Positions 1-8,873 of a DNA stretch of 64,000 bases are shown piece by piece. Positions within the stretch are counted from its first letter, which is position 1. Every line of letters starts with the position of its first letter. Position numbers and translations under genes: made by a program. Under the pieces are notes generated by a model. It was not told where the DNA came from and ran no database searches. It saw only the letters and a program-made list of their open reading frames with translations. The DNA is from Segatella oris (GTDB lineage Bacteria > Bacteroidota > Bacteroidia > Bacteroidales > Bacteroidaceae): the NCBI RefSeq assembly GCF_900637655.1, contig NZ_LR134384.1:2604001-2668000 (forward strand), read 5' to 3'.

Positions 1-59
1 CTATTTTCTTTTTACACCACGTGCTTGCTGATATTGAAGATCACAACACACACAATAGA

Positions 60-398
60 AAAGTTAAGCTTTCAAGGCTTTATCTCTCGCAAGAGAATAA
101 GAGTGAGGCCACGTTATGCCTCACATGATTTATCTTTACAAATGCTTTCGCAAGAAGACCCCTGTTCTAAAATAAAACATCGGCGGTCAGAAATACGCGA
201 GTTTTGAGCCACTTTAACAACCAACTGATTATCAAACGCTTATAGAAAACACAACACTTTATTCCACATTTCAACGTAAACAAAAGTTGTGATTTGCGTC
301 AAATCACATGGTCATCTGCGTCAAATGAGCATGCCAAGTGACTTGAAATACACGACAAGATGATGCAGATTACAGGCTGATTTGACGCAAAACAGGAA
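60..398 (+). repeat. Interspersed repeat copy R1 with 22-bp array
   Basis: Copy of the window-wide intergenic repeat. Five degenerate 22-bp units run from 289 to 398. Their six-base cores start at 295, 317, 339, 361 and 383 (TGCGTC, TGCGTC, TGACTT, TGATGC, TGACGC), exactly in register. The part before the array (about 130-240) resembles end module A of the other copies, including the string AAATACGCGAGTTTTGAG, but it is diverged. I see no gene in 1-628; 399-560 holds nothing I can name. Confidence 0.7.
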
Positions 399-562
399 CT
401 CAAGGAAAGGAAAAAGAGAAATCAAAGCCGTCAAGAAGAAGGAAAACTTGCTGTTTCTCATCTTCTTTTTCCTTAGATTGCAACTTTTAAAGTGCATGTT
501 TTTACACCAATTTTCTTTACATATCAGCTGTAATCTACTATCTCATTCCCCCTAAAGAAAAA

Positions 563-599
563 CGTCCGTATAAGCATATGAAGCATACTTACACGGACG
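563..599 (-). terminator. Rho-independent terminator of the 630-1268 gene
   Basis: Stem of 12 bases (563-574 with 588-599, one mismatch) followed on the minus strand by a run of T. It lies 30 bases after the stop of the lipoprotein gene. Confidence 0.7.
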
Positions 600-629
600 A
601 TTGGCGATATAAAGAGTTATGTGTTGGTG

Positions 630-1268
630 CTACTTGCGGGGCGACGGAGCTGGAGCCACACCGGTTTTTCCACGGAAAATAAAGCCCACATTACCTTTAA
701 GCTTGTTTTCTGACATGGCATCTACCTGCAAAGAGAGTGCTATAATCTGCATAGCTACAACCGACTTGACCTTTGAAAAGCCAAAGGAATAATTGCTGTT
801 CCCAGCAAAAGCGATACTGATTTTATGGCTTCCTTTATTATAATTGAGTTCAAATACGGCCGTTTTGGGGTTCAACAGAAAGCCTACCGGACTGAGATTA
901 TAATAGCCTGTGAAGCATGTGATGTCCTGATTTGGGGCTGATTTCAACGCTTCTTTCAGTGCATTGTCGTTCACATAATCGGCAAAAAGGCTCATCGGGA
1001 AGTTCTTTATGGTCAGCGTACTGTCGGTCAATATCTCCCATTTCACGTCAGACGAATCACTCACATACTTCTTGTCAGTGGCACTCCAACGCTGATAATA
1101 GGTCTTACCTGCATAAGATCCCCTCACTTGTTGATAGGCCTGCTGTTGCTGTTCACGGGTAAGACTGTTGTCATTGCCACCACCTGGTTCACAAGCAGTA
1201 AAGGTTAAACCGAGCACTGTCAGGCATCCTAACAGCCATAGATACATTTTGTTTGTTTTCTGTTCCAT
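630..1268 (-). CDS. Lipoprotein of unknown function
   Basis: 212 residues. The first 25 form a lipoprotein signal peptide (basic start, hydrophobic core, lipobox ending LTFTAC with Cys26), so the mature protein is probably a membrane-anchored lipoprotein. After it comes a Gly/Asn/Gln-rich linker and then a beta-rich body with no catalytic motif that I can see. It resembles small Bacteroidales lipoproteins of the DUF4840 kind, but this assignment is weak. It is divergent from the ECF sigma gene and ends just before a strong terminator, so it is probably a single-gene unit. Function unknown. Confidence 0.8.
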   Translation of the reverse strand: MEQKTNKMYLWLLGCLTVLGLTFTACEPGGGNDNSLTREQQQQAYQQVRGSYAGKTYYQRWSATDKKYVSDSSDVKWEILTDSTLTIKNFPMSLFADYVNDNALKEALKSAPNQDITCFTGYYNLSPVGFLLNPKTAVFELNYNKGSHKISIAFAGNSNYSFGFSKVKSVVAMQIIALSLQVDAMSENKLKGNVGFIFRGKTGVAPAPSPRK

Positions 1269-1382
1269 TTTATATAAGGTTTATTTTGGTTTATCTACCC
1301 CCTAAATGTCAATGAAGAAGAAAACTTGCCTGATATGACATTAAATAATTGTTAAAATCAAGAAATATAGGCAAGACTGTCT

Positions 1383-1390
1383 TAACTTTG
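1383..1390 (+). promoter_or_regulatory. Bacteroidota -7 box TAACTTTG for the sigma operon
   Basis: Matches TAnnTTTG. It lies about 90 bases before the start codon at 1481, which leaves a leader of about 85 bases. Confidence 0.55.
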
Positions 1391-1480
1391 TGTTTAACAA
1401 ATAAAATGAGGAGAGTAAATGGTATAAGAAAAAACGCAGAATGACGTTTTTTAAACCATAAGAGGATATCCAAGCGCGGC

Positions 1481-2062
1481 ATGAAACTATTCACCACAGA
1501 CAAGGAACTGACCATAGTTCACAAGTTAAGCAGGGGCGAAGCCACTGCCATTGACTTGTTATATGCCGAGTATGCGCCTTTTCTTACGGCGGTTTGTGCG
1601 CGTTATATCCCGCAGAACGATGACATGAAAGATGTCTTGCAAGAGGCTTTCATCAAGATGTTCAACAAGGGAGACACGTTCACCTATCGTGGAAAAGGAT
1701 CGCTGAAAGCCTGGGCAACGCGCATTGTTATCAACGAGGCATTGCTTTTTCTGCGTCAACAGGCAAAGGAAGATGTGCTGACAACCGACAGGGATTTGCC
1801 TGAAACAGTCGATGAGGAGCCAGAAGTAAACACGCTTTCTACCGATGAAATAACAGCTATGATAAGGCAGTTGCCCACGGGATATCGCACAGTATTCAAC
1901 CTATATGTCATCGAAGGAATGAGTCATCAGCAAATAGCTGAACTGCTGAATATCAAGCCTGACACCTCAGCCTCACAGCTTCACAAGGCCAAGGTGATGT
2001 TGGCTCATATGATAAAATCACACCAACGACAAGAAGAAAAGACGGTATGGAGAATTGGATAA
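1481..2062 (+). CDS. RNA polymerase ECF sigma-70 factor
   Basis: 193 residues, the normal length for an ECF sigma factor. The sigma-2 region (about 25-95) includes the core-binding stretch DMKDVLQEAFIKMF and a following promoter-melting region with KGSLKAWATRIVINE. The sigma-4 region (about 120-180) has an HTH with GMSHQQIAELLNIKPDTSAS, which would read the -35-like element. The stop overlaps the start of the next gene by 16 bases, so the two are translationally coupled. That gene encodes a membrane-anchored protein in the position of an anti-sigma factor. The regulon cannot be told from this window. Confidence 0.93.
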   Translation: MKLFTTDKELTIVHKLSRGEATAIDLLYAEYAPFLTAVCARYIPQNDDMKDVLQEAFIKMFNKGDTFTYRGKGSLKAWATRIVINEALLFLRQQAKEDVLTTDRDLPETVDEEPEVNTLSTDEITAMIRQLPTGYRTVFNLYVIEGMSHQQIAELLNIKPDTSASQLHKAKVMLAHMIKSHQRQEEKTVWRIG

Positions 2063-3267
2063 ACGACATTAGGAAACGCTTTGAGAGGCATCAGCAGGAG
2101 CCTCCAAAGGGCTTGCTCGGCGATATCAAGGCCGAGATGCTGCGCCGTGGCCTTGCTTCGACCACCTCTTCTGCCCCTCGCCCAACTGCAACGCTTCGCA
2201 AATGGTGGATTGCAGCAGCCTGTATTGGTGGCCTGATTGCAGGAACTGCTGTGTGGTGGTTACGCAATTCAGCGCCCGAAATGACTGCTGTCATCGCTCA
2301 TCAACAGGCGAACCACGTAGGAAAACAGGTTGCATACAAGAATAAAACAGTGGAAAAACAACGGCAGATAGTGCAACAAAAGCTTGCATCATGGGCTGTC
2401 GGGCTCTCCGGAACAAGGCAATCGGACCGTCAAAAGCAGGAGGTTACGGTAGCGTCTGCCACAGTACAGACTCCTACACAAGTGCAACCGTCTGCAACAA
2501 ACACTGATACAACAGAGACAAAACCAAGAAAACGTCCCATAATATCAAGTCAACAGAATGATAAAGTCATAGCCGCACTTGAAGGAAACCTTGTACCTTT
2601 CGCTCCTCAACGCCTTTCATTAGACGTTTATATGGGTGGCAAAGGCTTGTCGAACGGAGTTTCAAACAATGGATTTCATAGTGTATCATTTAGGCAAGCA
2701 ATGCTGAATGAAGATGAAAAAGGCAAGCAGATATACAGTGCTCCGGGCTATTTGCCACAGCAATATCACCATCGATTGCCCGTCAAGATAGGTCTTTCTG
2801 TGGGATATCAGATAAGTCGAAACTGGACTATCCATACCGGATTGACCTACAGTTACCTGTCGGCAAGCATCTCAAACGCTAACTTATCGGATGGCAAAGA
2901 CGGTCTGCAACGCCTGCATTATGTCGGTATTCCATTGGCTGCAAGCTATCGGTTGTGGCAATATAAGCGGCTCCATGTCTACGCAACAGCAGGTGGTGAG
3001 GTCGAGAAACTCGTCAGCGGACAACTTCGTGAGCCACAGACTACAATGCAGGAAACCCCAAAGAGCGAGACCCTTCGTATCAAGGAATCGCGCTTACAGT
3101 GGTCAGTCAATGGCGCTGTCGGCTTGCAATATCAGCTTACTAATCGGATTGGACTCTATGCAGAACCTGGAGTGAGCCATTATTTCAATAACGGCAGCGA
3201 TGTTGAAAATAGCTACAAGCATCGTCCAACAGGCTTCCAATTGCAATTAGGAATAAGGATTAAATAA
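2047..3267 (+). CDS. Membrane-anchored outer-membrane beta-barrel protein, partner of the ECF sigma factor
   Basis: 406 residues in three parts. There is a short cytoplasmic N-terminus (1-55, with IRKRFERHQQEPP), one transmembrane helix around 56-76 (WWIAAACIGGLIAGTAVWWL), then a long Gln/Thr-rich linker. The last roughly 200 residues look like a porin-family (OmpA-like) beta barrel, with alternating patterns such as KIGLSVGYQISRNWTIHTGL and a C-terminal strand. This layout (inner-membrane anchor, linker, barrel domain) is typical of Bacteroidales genes placed after an ECF sigma factor. By position it probably acts as the anti-sigma or signalling partner; that is inference, because no canonical anti-sigma motif is visible. 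It overlaps the sigma gene by 16 bases. Confidence 0.8.
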   Translation: MENWINDIRKRFERHQQEPPKGLLGDIKAEMLRRGLASTTSSAPRPTATLRKWWIAAACIGGLIAGTAVWWLRNSAPEMTAVIAHQQANHVGKQVAYKNKTVEKQRQIVQQKLASWAVGLSGTRQSDRQKQEVTVASATVQTPTQVQPSATNTDTTETKPRKRPIISSQQNDKVIAALEGNLVPFAPQRLSLDVYMGGKGLSNGVSNNGFHSVSFRQAMLNEDEKGKQIYSAPGYLPQQYHHRLPVKIGLSVGYQISRNWTIHTGLTYSYLSASISNANLSDGKDGLQRLHYVGIPLAASYRLWQYKRLHVYATAGGEVEKLVSGQLREPQTTMQETPKSETLRIKESRLQWSVNGAVGLQYQLTNRIGLYAEPGVSHYFNNGSDVENSYKHRPTGFQLQLGIRIK

Positions 3268-3284
3268 TCAAAATAAAGAAAATT

Positions 3285-3704
3285 ATGAAGAAAATTATGA
3301 TGTTATTGTGTGCCGTCTGTCTGTTGATAGGCTGCACAAGCAGTCAGAAAGCGGTGAAATATCAAGTGGCTAAGAACTACTTCTTCGTTAATAATTCACC
3401 ATATTCCGGGTTATTAAAGATAACAACAGAACAGGAATTCGGTAAGTATTTCGGTATGGCAGCCACCATGGGAAAGGACGGACAACCGACTGAAATAGAC
3501 TTCAAGAAGCAGTTTCTCATTGCAAAAATACTGCCGGAAACAGACACTTTGACCCACATTGACCCTGTTTCAGTGACAGAAGAAGACAACACACTTCACG
3601 TGAAATACAATATTCAGCGTGGCGAGAAGCAGTCTTATACGATGCAACCTTTCTCCCTTCTCATCGTTGACAGACAGTATATGGACAAAGAACTCAAAGA
3701 GTAA
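3285..3704 (+). CDS. Lipoprotein with PrcB-like C-terminal domain
   Basis: 139 residues with a lipoprotein signal peptide (lipobox LLIGC, Cys17). The C-terminal half (about 70-135) resembles the PrcB C-terminal domain: KKQFLIAKILPE, a charged beta segment, then a terminal strand SLLIVDR. It is third in the sigma operon, 17 bases after the previous stop. Members of this family are small periplasmic proteins of unclear role; I assign no function. The stop codon lies two bases from the stop of the convergent mntP gene. Confidence 0.75.
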   Translation: MKKIMMLLCAVCLLIGCTSSQKAVKYQVAKNYFFVNNSPYSGLLKITTEQEFGKYFGMAATMGKDGQPTEIDFKKQFLIAKILPETDTLTHIDPVSVTEEDNTLHVKYNIQRGEKQSYTMQPFSLLIVDRQYMDKELKE

Positions 3705-3706
3705 AG

Positions 3707-4282
3707 TCATTCAAATAGGTGTGAAAGCAAGACTTTCACACCTATTATTATTAATATGATGCCCCCTAAAAGCTCCGGTTTCAAGCGTCGTTCAATCGGT
3801 TTTCCAAACTTGACACCAAGCAACATGCCGACAGTGGCAAGCAGAAATGACACAAGGCCGATGATGACAAGAGGAGACATGAGCATTGATATATGGCGGA
3901 AGCCCATGCAGGCAAACGATATTCCAATGGCCAAGGCATCAATACTTGTGGCCAAAGCCAACAGCAGTTGGGTCTTCAGTTTACAGGGATTCAGCGAGTG
4001 GTTTTCGGCAGGAAGAAACGCATCGCGTATCATTCGCCCTCCCAAGAAAGTTAAAAGACCAAAGGCTATCCAATGGTCAACCTCTTCAAGATAATGGGAA
4101 AAGGTGCTTATCCCGAGCCATCCAAGCAGTGGCATAGCGGCTTGAAAGAGTCCGAAAAGCAAGGCCATGCGCAACGTTATGGGCCAAACCATGCGCTTGA
4201 TGATAATGCCACCGGCAATTGAAACCGTAAAACAATCCATGGCTAAAGCCACTGCAAGGAACCAAATATCAAGCTGATTCAT
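3707..4282 (-). CDS. mntP: Manganese efflux pump MntP
   Basis: 191 residues from the ATG at 4282. A longer reading to 4318 would begin inside the terminator of the upstream gene and lacks family similarity, so the internal start is preferred. Six transmembrane helices are visible. The family signatures are present: the first helix with the acidic VALAMDCFTVSIAGG motif and the second half-repeat LALATSIDALAIGISFACMG, whose Asp residues bind the metal. MntP exports Mn2+ from the cytoplasm to prevent toxicity. In other bacteria it is controlled by MntR or a yybP-ykoY riboswitch; I see no such riboswitch in the short leader here. Confidence 0.93.
   Translation of the reverse strand: MNQLDIWFLAVALAMDCFTVSIAGGIIIKRMVWPITLRMALLFGLFQAAMPLLGWLGISTFSHYLEEVDHWIAFGLLTFLGGRMIRDAFLPAENHSLNPCKLKTQLLLALATSIDALAIGISFACMGFRHISMLMSPLVIIGLVSFLLATVGMLLGVKFGKPIERRLKPELLGGIILIIIGVKVLLSHLFE
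3714..3746 (+). terminator. Terminator of the sigma operon, inside the mntP 3' end
   Basis: Perfect 14-base stem (3714-3727 with 3733-3746), loop of 5, then a T-rich stretch on the plus strand. It lies wholly inside the last codons of the convergent mntP gene. Confidence 0.75.
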
Positions 4283-4294
4283 CTGTATATATAC

Positions 4295-4328
4295 AAAAAA
4301 ACTCCCCTCGCTTGACACGAAGGGGAGT
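4295..4328 (-). terminator. Terminator after the coiled-coil lipoprotein gene
   Basis: Perfect 8-base stem ACTCCCCT/AGGGGAGT (4301-4308 with 4321-4328) followed on the minus strand by a run of six T. It separates the rsmI-lipoprotein operon from mntP. Confidence 0.75.
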
Positions 4329-4346
4329 ATTATTTGATTTATTTTC

Positions 4347-5201
4347 TTACCTAACCTGAACTACAAGATACTTGCTTGTGCTCCAGAATATCTGCGGATT
4401 TGTTATCGTAAGCACATATTCCTTATTGGCATCACGCGTCAATGTGTAGCTGCTTGCAGGGTGAAGTGTCAGCAGACGAGCCGACTTAGAATAAAGTTTG
4501 ATCACCTTATCCACGCGGATATCAATCTTGGTAAAATAGTTCTTATTGAAGTTTCCCTGCAGAACTTTACCCTCATCGATAATGCGTTGATCCTTCAGTT
4601 CTTTCTTTGTGCCAAACACATACCATGCAGTGTTGAGCTGTTTGTCCTGTACATTAATCGTTTCTGTCTTCTGTGCACTCTCCGTTGTGAGGTGACTCAC
4701 ATTGGTATTCAGGTTGTTAATCGTTTCATCAAGCTCCCCGATGTGAATGTCTTTGGCATCAAGTTCGGCACGTAACTGGCGCAATTGTTGGTCTTTCTCA
4801 TCCAACTGCTTCACCAAGTTGTCAATAGTTGACTTGAGTTGACTGCCTTTCAGCGAGCTACTTGCTAACTGTTGACGCAGCTTAGCAATGAGTTCACGGT
4901 TCTTCTGCATACGCTCGGCGATGAACTTAACGTTATCTCTGAGCACCTGTTTCTTGTTAGCTCCCTCGCCATCTTTAGCGATAGTAACACGGTTCTCGGC
5001 CTCATTAATCTGACGAAAACCCTCTTGAACCTCGTTCATCAGGCCCATCATGTCGTTGATTTCAGTATCTTTCTGCGCAAGAATCTGCTGCAGAGAGTCA
5101 TTCTGTTCGGTGCCTGCGACGTTGTCTTTCGACTTGTTCTGATTACAACTTGTAACAGCCAGCAATAACATTCCGACTGAAACGAAAAGCAATTTCTTCA
5201 T
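4347..5201 (-). CDS. Coiled-coil lipoprotein
   Basis: 284 residues. Lipoprotein signal peptide with Cys19 (VTSC). Residues about 35-190 form a long heptad-rich coiled coil (for example LKSTIDNLVKQLDEKDQQLR). The C-terminal 90 residues form a beta-rich domain starting near NTAWYVFGTKKEL. This architecture is common in Bacteroidales as a conserved lipoprotein of unknown role; it may be a structural or spacing element in the periplasm. It follows rsmI by only 6 bases and is probably co-transcribed. No enzyme motif is visible. Confidence 0.85.
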   Translation of the reverse strand: MKKLLFVSVGMLLLAVTSCNQNKSKDNVAGTEQNDSLQQILAQKDTEINDMMGLMNEVQEGFRQINEAENRVTIAKDGEGANKKQVLRDNVKFIAERMQKNRELIAKLRQQLASSSLKGSQLKSTIDNLVKQLDEKDQQLRQLRAELDAKDIHIGELDETINNLNTNVSHLTTESAQKTETINVQDKQLNTAWYVFGTKKELKDQRIIDEGKVLQGNFNKNYFTKIDIRVDKVIKLYSKSARLLTLHPASSYTLTRDANKEYVLTITNPQIFWSTSKYLVVQVR

Positions 5202-5207
5202 AGTTTT

Positions 5208-5918
5208 TCACTCCTCTAATTTTAGTTTCTTATCTTTACCTTTCTTTATACTATGTCCTGCGAGTATGATTACAATCTCTCCTCGCGGATCTTTCTCTGT
5301 AAAATGGGCGATAACCTCCTGCAATGTGCCACGAACGTGCTCCTCATACAACTTGGAAATCTCTCGCGCTACACTCACTTGGCGGTCTTCTCCAAACACA
5401 TCGGCAAACTGTTGCAGTGTTTTCAGCAACCGATAGGGCGACTCATAGAACACCATTGTGCGCGTTTCGTCCTGCAAGGAGAGCAGATGTGTCTGCCGAC
5501 CTTTCTTCTGTGGCAGGAAACCTTCAAAGCAGAAGCGGTCGCAGGGAAGTCCCGAAGACACCAAAGCCGGCACGAATGCCGTTGCACCGGGCAGTGTCTG
5601 AACCGTTATTCCGGCATGAGCTGCCTCACGCGCAAGGTAGAAACCGGGGTCGCTTATACCCGGAGTGCCTGCGTCACTGACAAGAGCTATGGTCTGTCCT
5701 GCCTTCAAACGCTCCACGATTCCGGTAGCAGTGCCATGCTCATTGAATTTATGATGGGCCATCAAATGGTTCTTGATGTCGAAGTATTTGAACAGAATAC
5801 CCGACGTTCGCGTGTCTTCAGCCAACACCAAATCGGCCTCTTTCAACACCCGAATGGCGCGTAACGTCATGTCCTCCATATTGCCCACAGGAGTCGGCAC
5901 AATGTATAATGTTCCCAT
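5208..5918 (-). CDS. rsmI: 16S rRNA (cytidine(1402)-2'-O)-methyltransferase RsmI
   Basis: 236 residues from the ATG at 5918; a TTG two codons earlier is an unlikely start. The tetrapyrrole-methylase fold is clear: GTLYIVPTPVGN at the N-terminus, EADLVLAEDTRTSG, the SAM-binding stretch ALVSDAGTPGISDPG, and FEGFLPQKKGRQ. RsmI methylates the 2'-O of C1402 in 16S rRNA with SAM, which helps decoding fidelity. It is the first gene of an operon with the coiled-coil lipoprotein. The promoter box ends about ten bases before the ATG, so the transcript may be almost leaderless. Confidence 0.96.
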   Translation of the reverse strand: MGTLYIVPTPVGNMEDMTLRAIRVLKEADLVLAEDTRTSGILFKYFDIKNHLMAHHKFNEHGTATGIVERLKAGQTIALVSDAGTPGISDPGFYLAREAAHAGITVQTLPGATAFVPALVSSGLPCDRFCFEGFLPQKKGRQTHLLSLQDETRTMVFYESPYRLLKTLQQFADVFGEDRQVSVAREISKLYEEHVRGTLQEVIAHFTEKDPRGEIVIILAGHSIKKGKDKKLKLEE

Positions 5919-5928
5919 ATTCAAGTCA

Positions 5929-5936
5929 CAAATATA
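5929..5936 (-). promoter_or_regulatory. -7 box TATATTTG for rsmI
   Basis: Matches TAnnTTTG on the minus strand. It ends about 10 bases before the rsmI start codon at 5918. Confidence 0.55.
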
Positions 5937-6141
5937 AACAATTATTCATGATATGCAAAATATCATGTAGTTTCTTTGCAATTTTTAAAACCTGAAATAA
6001 CAAGTGATAACATATGTTTCTTTTCATACGTCCTAACTAATAGCAGTTCCTCTGCACCATAATTCCATCCCTTTCAGGGCGATTTGGCATCACCCTTAAA
6101 TACAAAGTATTCTGCATAATGGCAGCAAACGAAAAATAGGT

Positions 6142-6508
6142 TAATATTTTTCAAGGATGTTTACAATAGTCCTCGCATAGTCAGCGTATTCTGAATGAGA
6201 AGCTTCCTCGCTTCAAATATGCGCTGTTTTTAAGCACTTCACAACACGCTGACTATCAAATTGTTATGAAATCAAAGGCAGAATATAAGATAAAATCACA
6301 CTGAAAAACCATGCAATTTGCGTCAAATCAGCCTGCAAACTGCCTCAAATTATCGCGCATTTTGAGTCAAACAGCGTTGTGATATGCGTCAAATTACAAC
6401 GCATCATGAATGAAATTGCACACAAAGAACTTTGAAAAAGCAAAATAACTCCTGTTTTCTCGTCTGTTTTTCTCTGTTTGGTAGTCTTCTGAAATGTTAA
6501 AAACCATA
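6142..6508 (+). repeat. Interspersed repeat copy R2 (A-array-C)
   Basis: Module A is at 6142-6240 (TTAATATTTTTCAAGGATG and a following CTCGCATA). Five 22-bp units follow at 6313-6422 with cores at 6319, 6341, 6363, 6385 and 6407 (TGCGTC, TGCCTC, TGAGTC, TGCGTC, TGAATG). Module C is at about 6466-6508 (TTTGGT, then AAATGTTAAAAA). The divergent intergenic region 5919-6848 holds no gene that I can support. One more isolated GCGTCAAAT lies near 6644. Confidence 0.8.
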
Positions 6509-6832
6509 TAACAATCTTTACAGAAAGCAAACCGTTTTACAAGCATGACACCTTGAAACATATACATATCACTGAAGATATTAAAATCAGATGATGCAGA
6601 GATATCCAACATCATTATCTCACTTTGAAATGCTGAAAAACCGCGTCAAATCATCCCTGTCATCTTGTATGTAGAATGAGCATGACCTCATACTTGCCAC
6701 CGATGACCTCCTAAATCAATAGTTACAGCAAACTAAAAGACAATGAGAAACTTTTTAAAAAGAAGCAACTGCACGTAAAATTTGCTTCATCTTTTTCCTT
6801 CTTTTCCAAGTAACTATTCCCGTTTTTTTTCT

Positions 6833-6840
6833 TAACTTTG
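6833..6840 (+). promoter_or_regulatory. -7 box TAACTTTG for tdk
   Basis: Matches TAnnTTTG and ends only 8 bases before the ATG at 6849. The transcript is therefore probably leaderless or nearly so. Confidence 0.6.
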
Positions 6841-6848
6841 TAGCCATC

Positions 6849-7433
6849 ATGGTAGAAAATCTAATTGTTGAGGCACATCGCCCGGGCAGAATCGAGGTGA
6901 TATGCGGTTCAATGTTCTCTGGAAAGACCGAAGAACTGATACGAAGAATGAAGCGAGCTAAGTTTGCCAAGCAGAAAGTTGAAATCTTCAAGCCGGCAAT
7001 CGACACGCGCTATTCGGAAGAAGATGTCGTGAGTCACGACCAGAACTCAATCCATTCAACGCCGATAGACGCTTCGGGCGCGATACTGTTGCTGGCATCC
7101 GACATTGACGTTGTAGGCATTGACGAGGCTCAATTCCTTGATGACAATCTCGTTGATGTGTGCAATGAGCTGGCAAACCGTGGCATCCGCGTCATCATTG
7201 CAGGGCTTGACATGGACTTCAAAGGTGTTCCTTTCGGGCCAATTCCAGCCCTCTGTGCCATTGCCGACGAGGTAACCAAGGTGCATGCCATATGTGTAAA
7301 GTGCGGCGCATTGGCCTATGTGAGTCATCGTTTGGTGGCAGATGAGCATCGGGTGATGTTGGGTGAGCAGTCAGAATATGAACCGCTGTGCCGTGCCTGC
7401 TATCAGAAAGCATTGAAAGAGGAAAAGAAATAG
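6849..7433 (+). CDS. tdk: Thymidine kinase (type II)
   Basis: 194 residues. P-loop [18 protein letters not shown] (about 20-37), the Walker B segment [11 protein letters not shown] with the lasso region after it, and two Cys pairs (CVKCG and CRACY) that would bind the structural zinc. It phosphorylates thymidine to dTMP with ATP in the salvage pathway. The start fits: no other in-frame Met precedes the P-loop. A permease gene follows 5 bases after the stop, so the two are likely co-transcribed. Confidence 0.96.
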   Translation: MVENLIVEAHRPGRIEVICGSMFSGKTEELIRRMKRAKFAKQKVEIFKPAIDTRYSEEDVVSHDQNSIHSTPIDASGAILLLASDIDVVGIDEAQFLDDNLVDVCNELANRGIRVIIAGLDMDFKGVPFGPIPALCAIADEVTKVHAICVKCGALAYVSHRLVADEHRVMLGEQSEYEPLCRACYQKALKEEKK

Positions 7434-7438
7434 GAATT

Positions 7439-8545
7439 ATGAGAAAAGAGATTACCTTCGATCAGCTTATCCGTTGGGTAGGAACCGGCCTGTTAATCAT
7501 TGCGATTTTGTTGCTGGTCAACTATCTGAGCAACGTACTTCTGCCGTTCTTCATTGCATGGTTTATGGCCTATTTGCTTTATCCGGTAGTACAGTTCATA
7601 GAAAACAAGCTGCATATCCGTGTGCGCGCAATCAGCATTCTGCTTACAATGCTGCTGGTTATAGCTGTCATCGGAGGTGTATTCTACCTCATCATACCCC
7701 CCATGATAGAGCAGTTCGACAAGCTTCAAACCGTTCTTATGCGCTGGGTTCATCACACTACGCATACTAACAACCTGACGAATTACATCTCAGAATGGAT
7801 ACAGGCAAACCAAGAACACATAGAACGTTTCTTCAAAAGTAAGGACTTTGGCGACACCATCAAGAGCGCAATGCCTAAGCTTTTCTCGTTTGTAAGCCAG
7901 ACGGCCAGCGTCATCCTGAGCATTATCGCCTCTGCCATCACCTTATTATATATGTTCTTTATCCTGCTGGATTATGAGTACTTAACGACCAACTGGATAC
8001 GTATTTTCCCTAAAAAGAACCGTCCTTTCTGGCAAGAACTCCTGCAAGATGTGAAGCGTGAGCTTAATAATTACGTGCGAGGTCAAGGACTTGTGGCGCT
8101 CTGTATGGGCATTATGTTCTGTATCGGCTTTACAATCATTGGCTTCCCCATGGCTATCGGTCTGGGTATTCTCATCGGAATACTTGATTTGGTGCCCTAT
8201 CTTCACACCTTTGCACTCATTCCAACAGCCTTTCTTGCGATGCTGAAAGCAGCGGATACCGGGCAGAATTTCTGGATTGTTTTTGGCTTGGCATTGCTTG
8301 TTTTCATCGTAGTTCAGGCAATTACCGACTTCATTGTAACACCCAAGATCATGGGAAAAGCAATGGGACTCAACCCTGCTATCCTGCTGTTGTCGCTCTC
8401 AATATGGGGCGCACTGCTCGGTTTCATCGGCTTGATCATAGCACTTCCACTTACAACCTTACTCATTGCTTACTGGCAGCGCTATATAACGAAAGAGGAA
8501 CAAGGGCAAAACAAACCCCATTTAGAGGTCGAAATCAAAGAATAA
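7439..8545 (+). CDS. AI-2E family transporter (PerM/TqsA type)
   Basis: 368 residues from the ATG at 7439, which sits 5 bases after the tdk stop; a longer reading would overlap tdk. About eight hydrophobic segments: a first pair near 15-70 (including YLSNVLLPFFIAWFMAYLLYP), then a soluble stretch, then the conserved second half with GLGILIGILDLVPY and a final FIGLIIALPLTTLLIAYW. The family includes exporters of autoinducer-2 and Na+/H+ antiporters; the substrate here cannot be told. The C-terminus is short and charged. Confidence 0.9.
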   Translation: MRKEITFDQLIRWVGTGLLIIAILLLVNYLSNVLLPFFIAWFMAYLLYPVVQFIENKLHIRVRAISILLTMLLVIAVIGGVFYLIIPPMIEQFDKLQTVLMRWVHHTTHTNNLTNYISEWIQANQEHIERFFKSKDFGDTIKSAMPKLFSFVSQTASVILSIIASAITLLYMFFILLDYEYLTTNWIRIFPKKNRPFWQELLQDVKRELNNYVRGQGLVALCMGIMFCIGFTIIGFPMAIGLGILIGILDLVPYLHTFALIPTAFLAMLKAADTGQNFWIVFGLALLVFIVVQAITDFIVTPKIMGKAMGLNPAILLLSLSIWGALLGFIGLIIALPLTTLLIAYWQRYITKEEQGQNKPHLEVEIKE

Positions 8546-8692
8546 AAGGCTTCGGTAAAAGCCCAAGACCTATTGACATGCGACACCTTTCGAGGTCAAG
8601 CGTCTCACTTTATAATGCTCCTTGATTTGTTAAATATATTAAATTAAAGTATATAATCCCCACAAGTCTTTCCCTGTTTCAATTAAAATAAG

Positions 8693-8700
8693 TACCTTTG
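8693..8700 (+). promoter_or_regulatory. -7 box TACCTTTG for tRNA-Lys
   Basis: Matches TAnnTTTG and lies about 28 bases before the mature tRNA 5' end. Confidence 0.6.
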
Positions 8701-8727
8701 CACTCGCTTTCGAACAGGAAGTTGACT

Positions 8728-8800
8728 GACTCGCTAGCTCAGTTGGTAGAGCACAACACTTTTAATGTTGGGGTCATGGGTTCGAGCCCCATGCGAGTCA
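8728..8800 (+). tRNA. tRNA-Lys (anticodon UUU)
   Basis: Complete cloverleaf. The acceptor stem GACTCGC pairs with GCGAGTC, discriminator A at 8800. D-arm GCTCAGTTGGTAGAGC, anticodon stem CAACA/TGTTG with loop CTTTTAA giving anticodon TTT at 8761-8763, and T-arm with GTTCGAGCC. The 3' CCA is not encoded. A terminator follows within 15 bases, so it is a single-gene unit. Confidence 0.97.
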
Positions 8801-8810
8801 CAAGATAAAA

Positions 8811-8842
8811 AAGAGGAGTTCAAAATTGAACTCCTCTTTTTT
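8811..8842 (+). terminator. Terminator after tRNA-Lys
   Basis: 12-base stem starting AAGAGGAGTTCA, loop AAAT, matching arm and T6. It is also close to the end of the convergent 8874-11444 gene and could act on both. Confidence 0.85.
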
Positions 8843-8873
8843 CATTTCATAACATGCAGGGAACAGCATTTCA

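Noticed and set aside
4282..4318. Upstream extension of mntP
   Set aside because: It would read into the terminator of the upstream gene; the family begins at the chosen Met.
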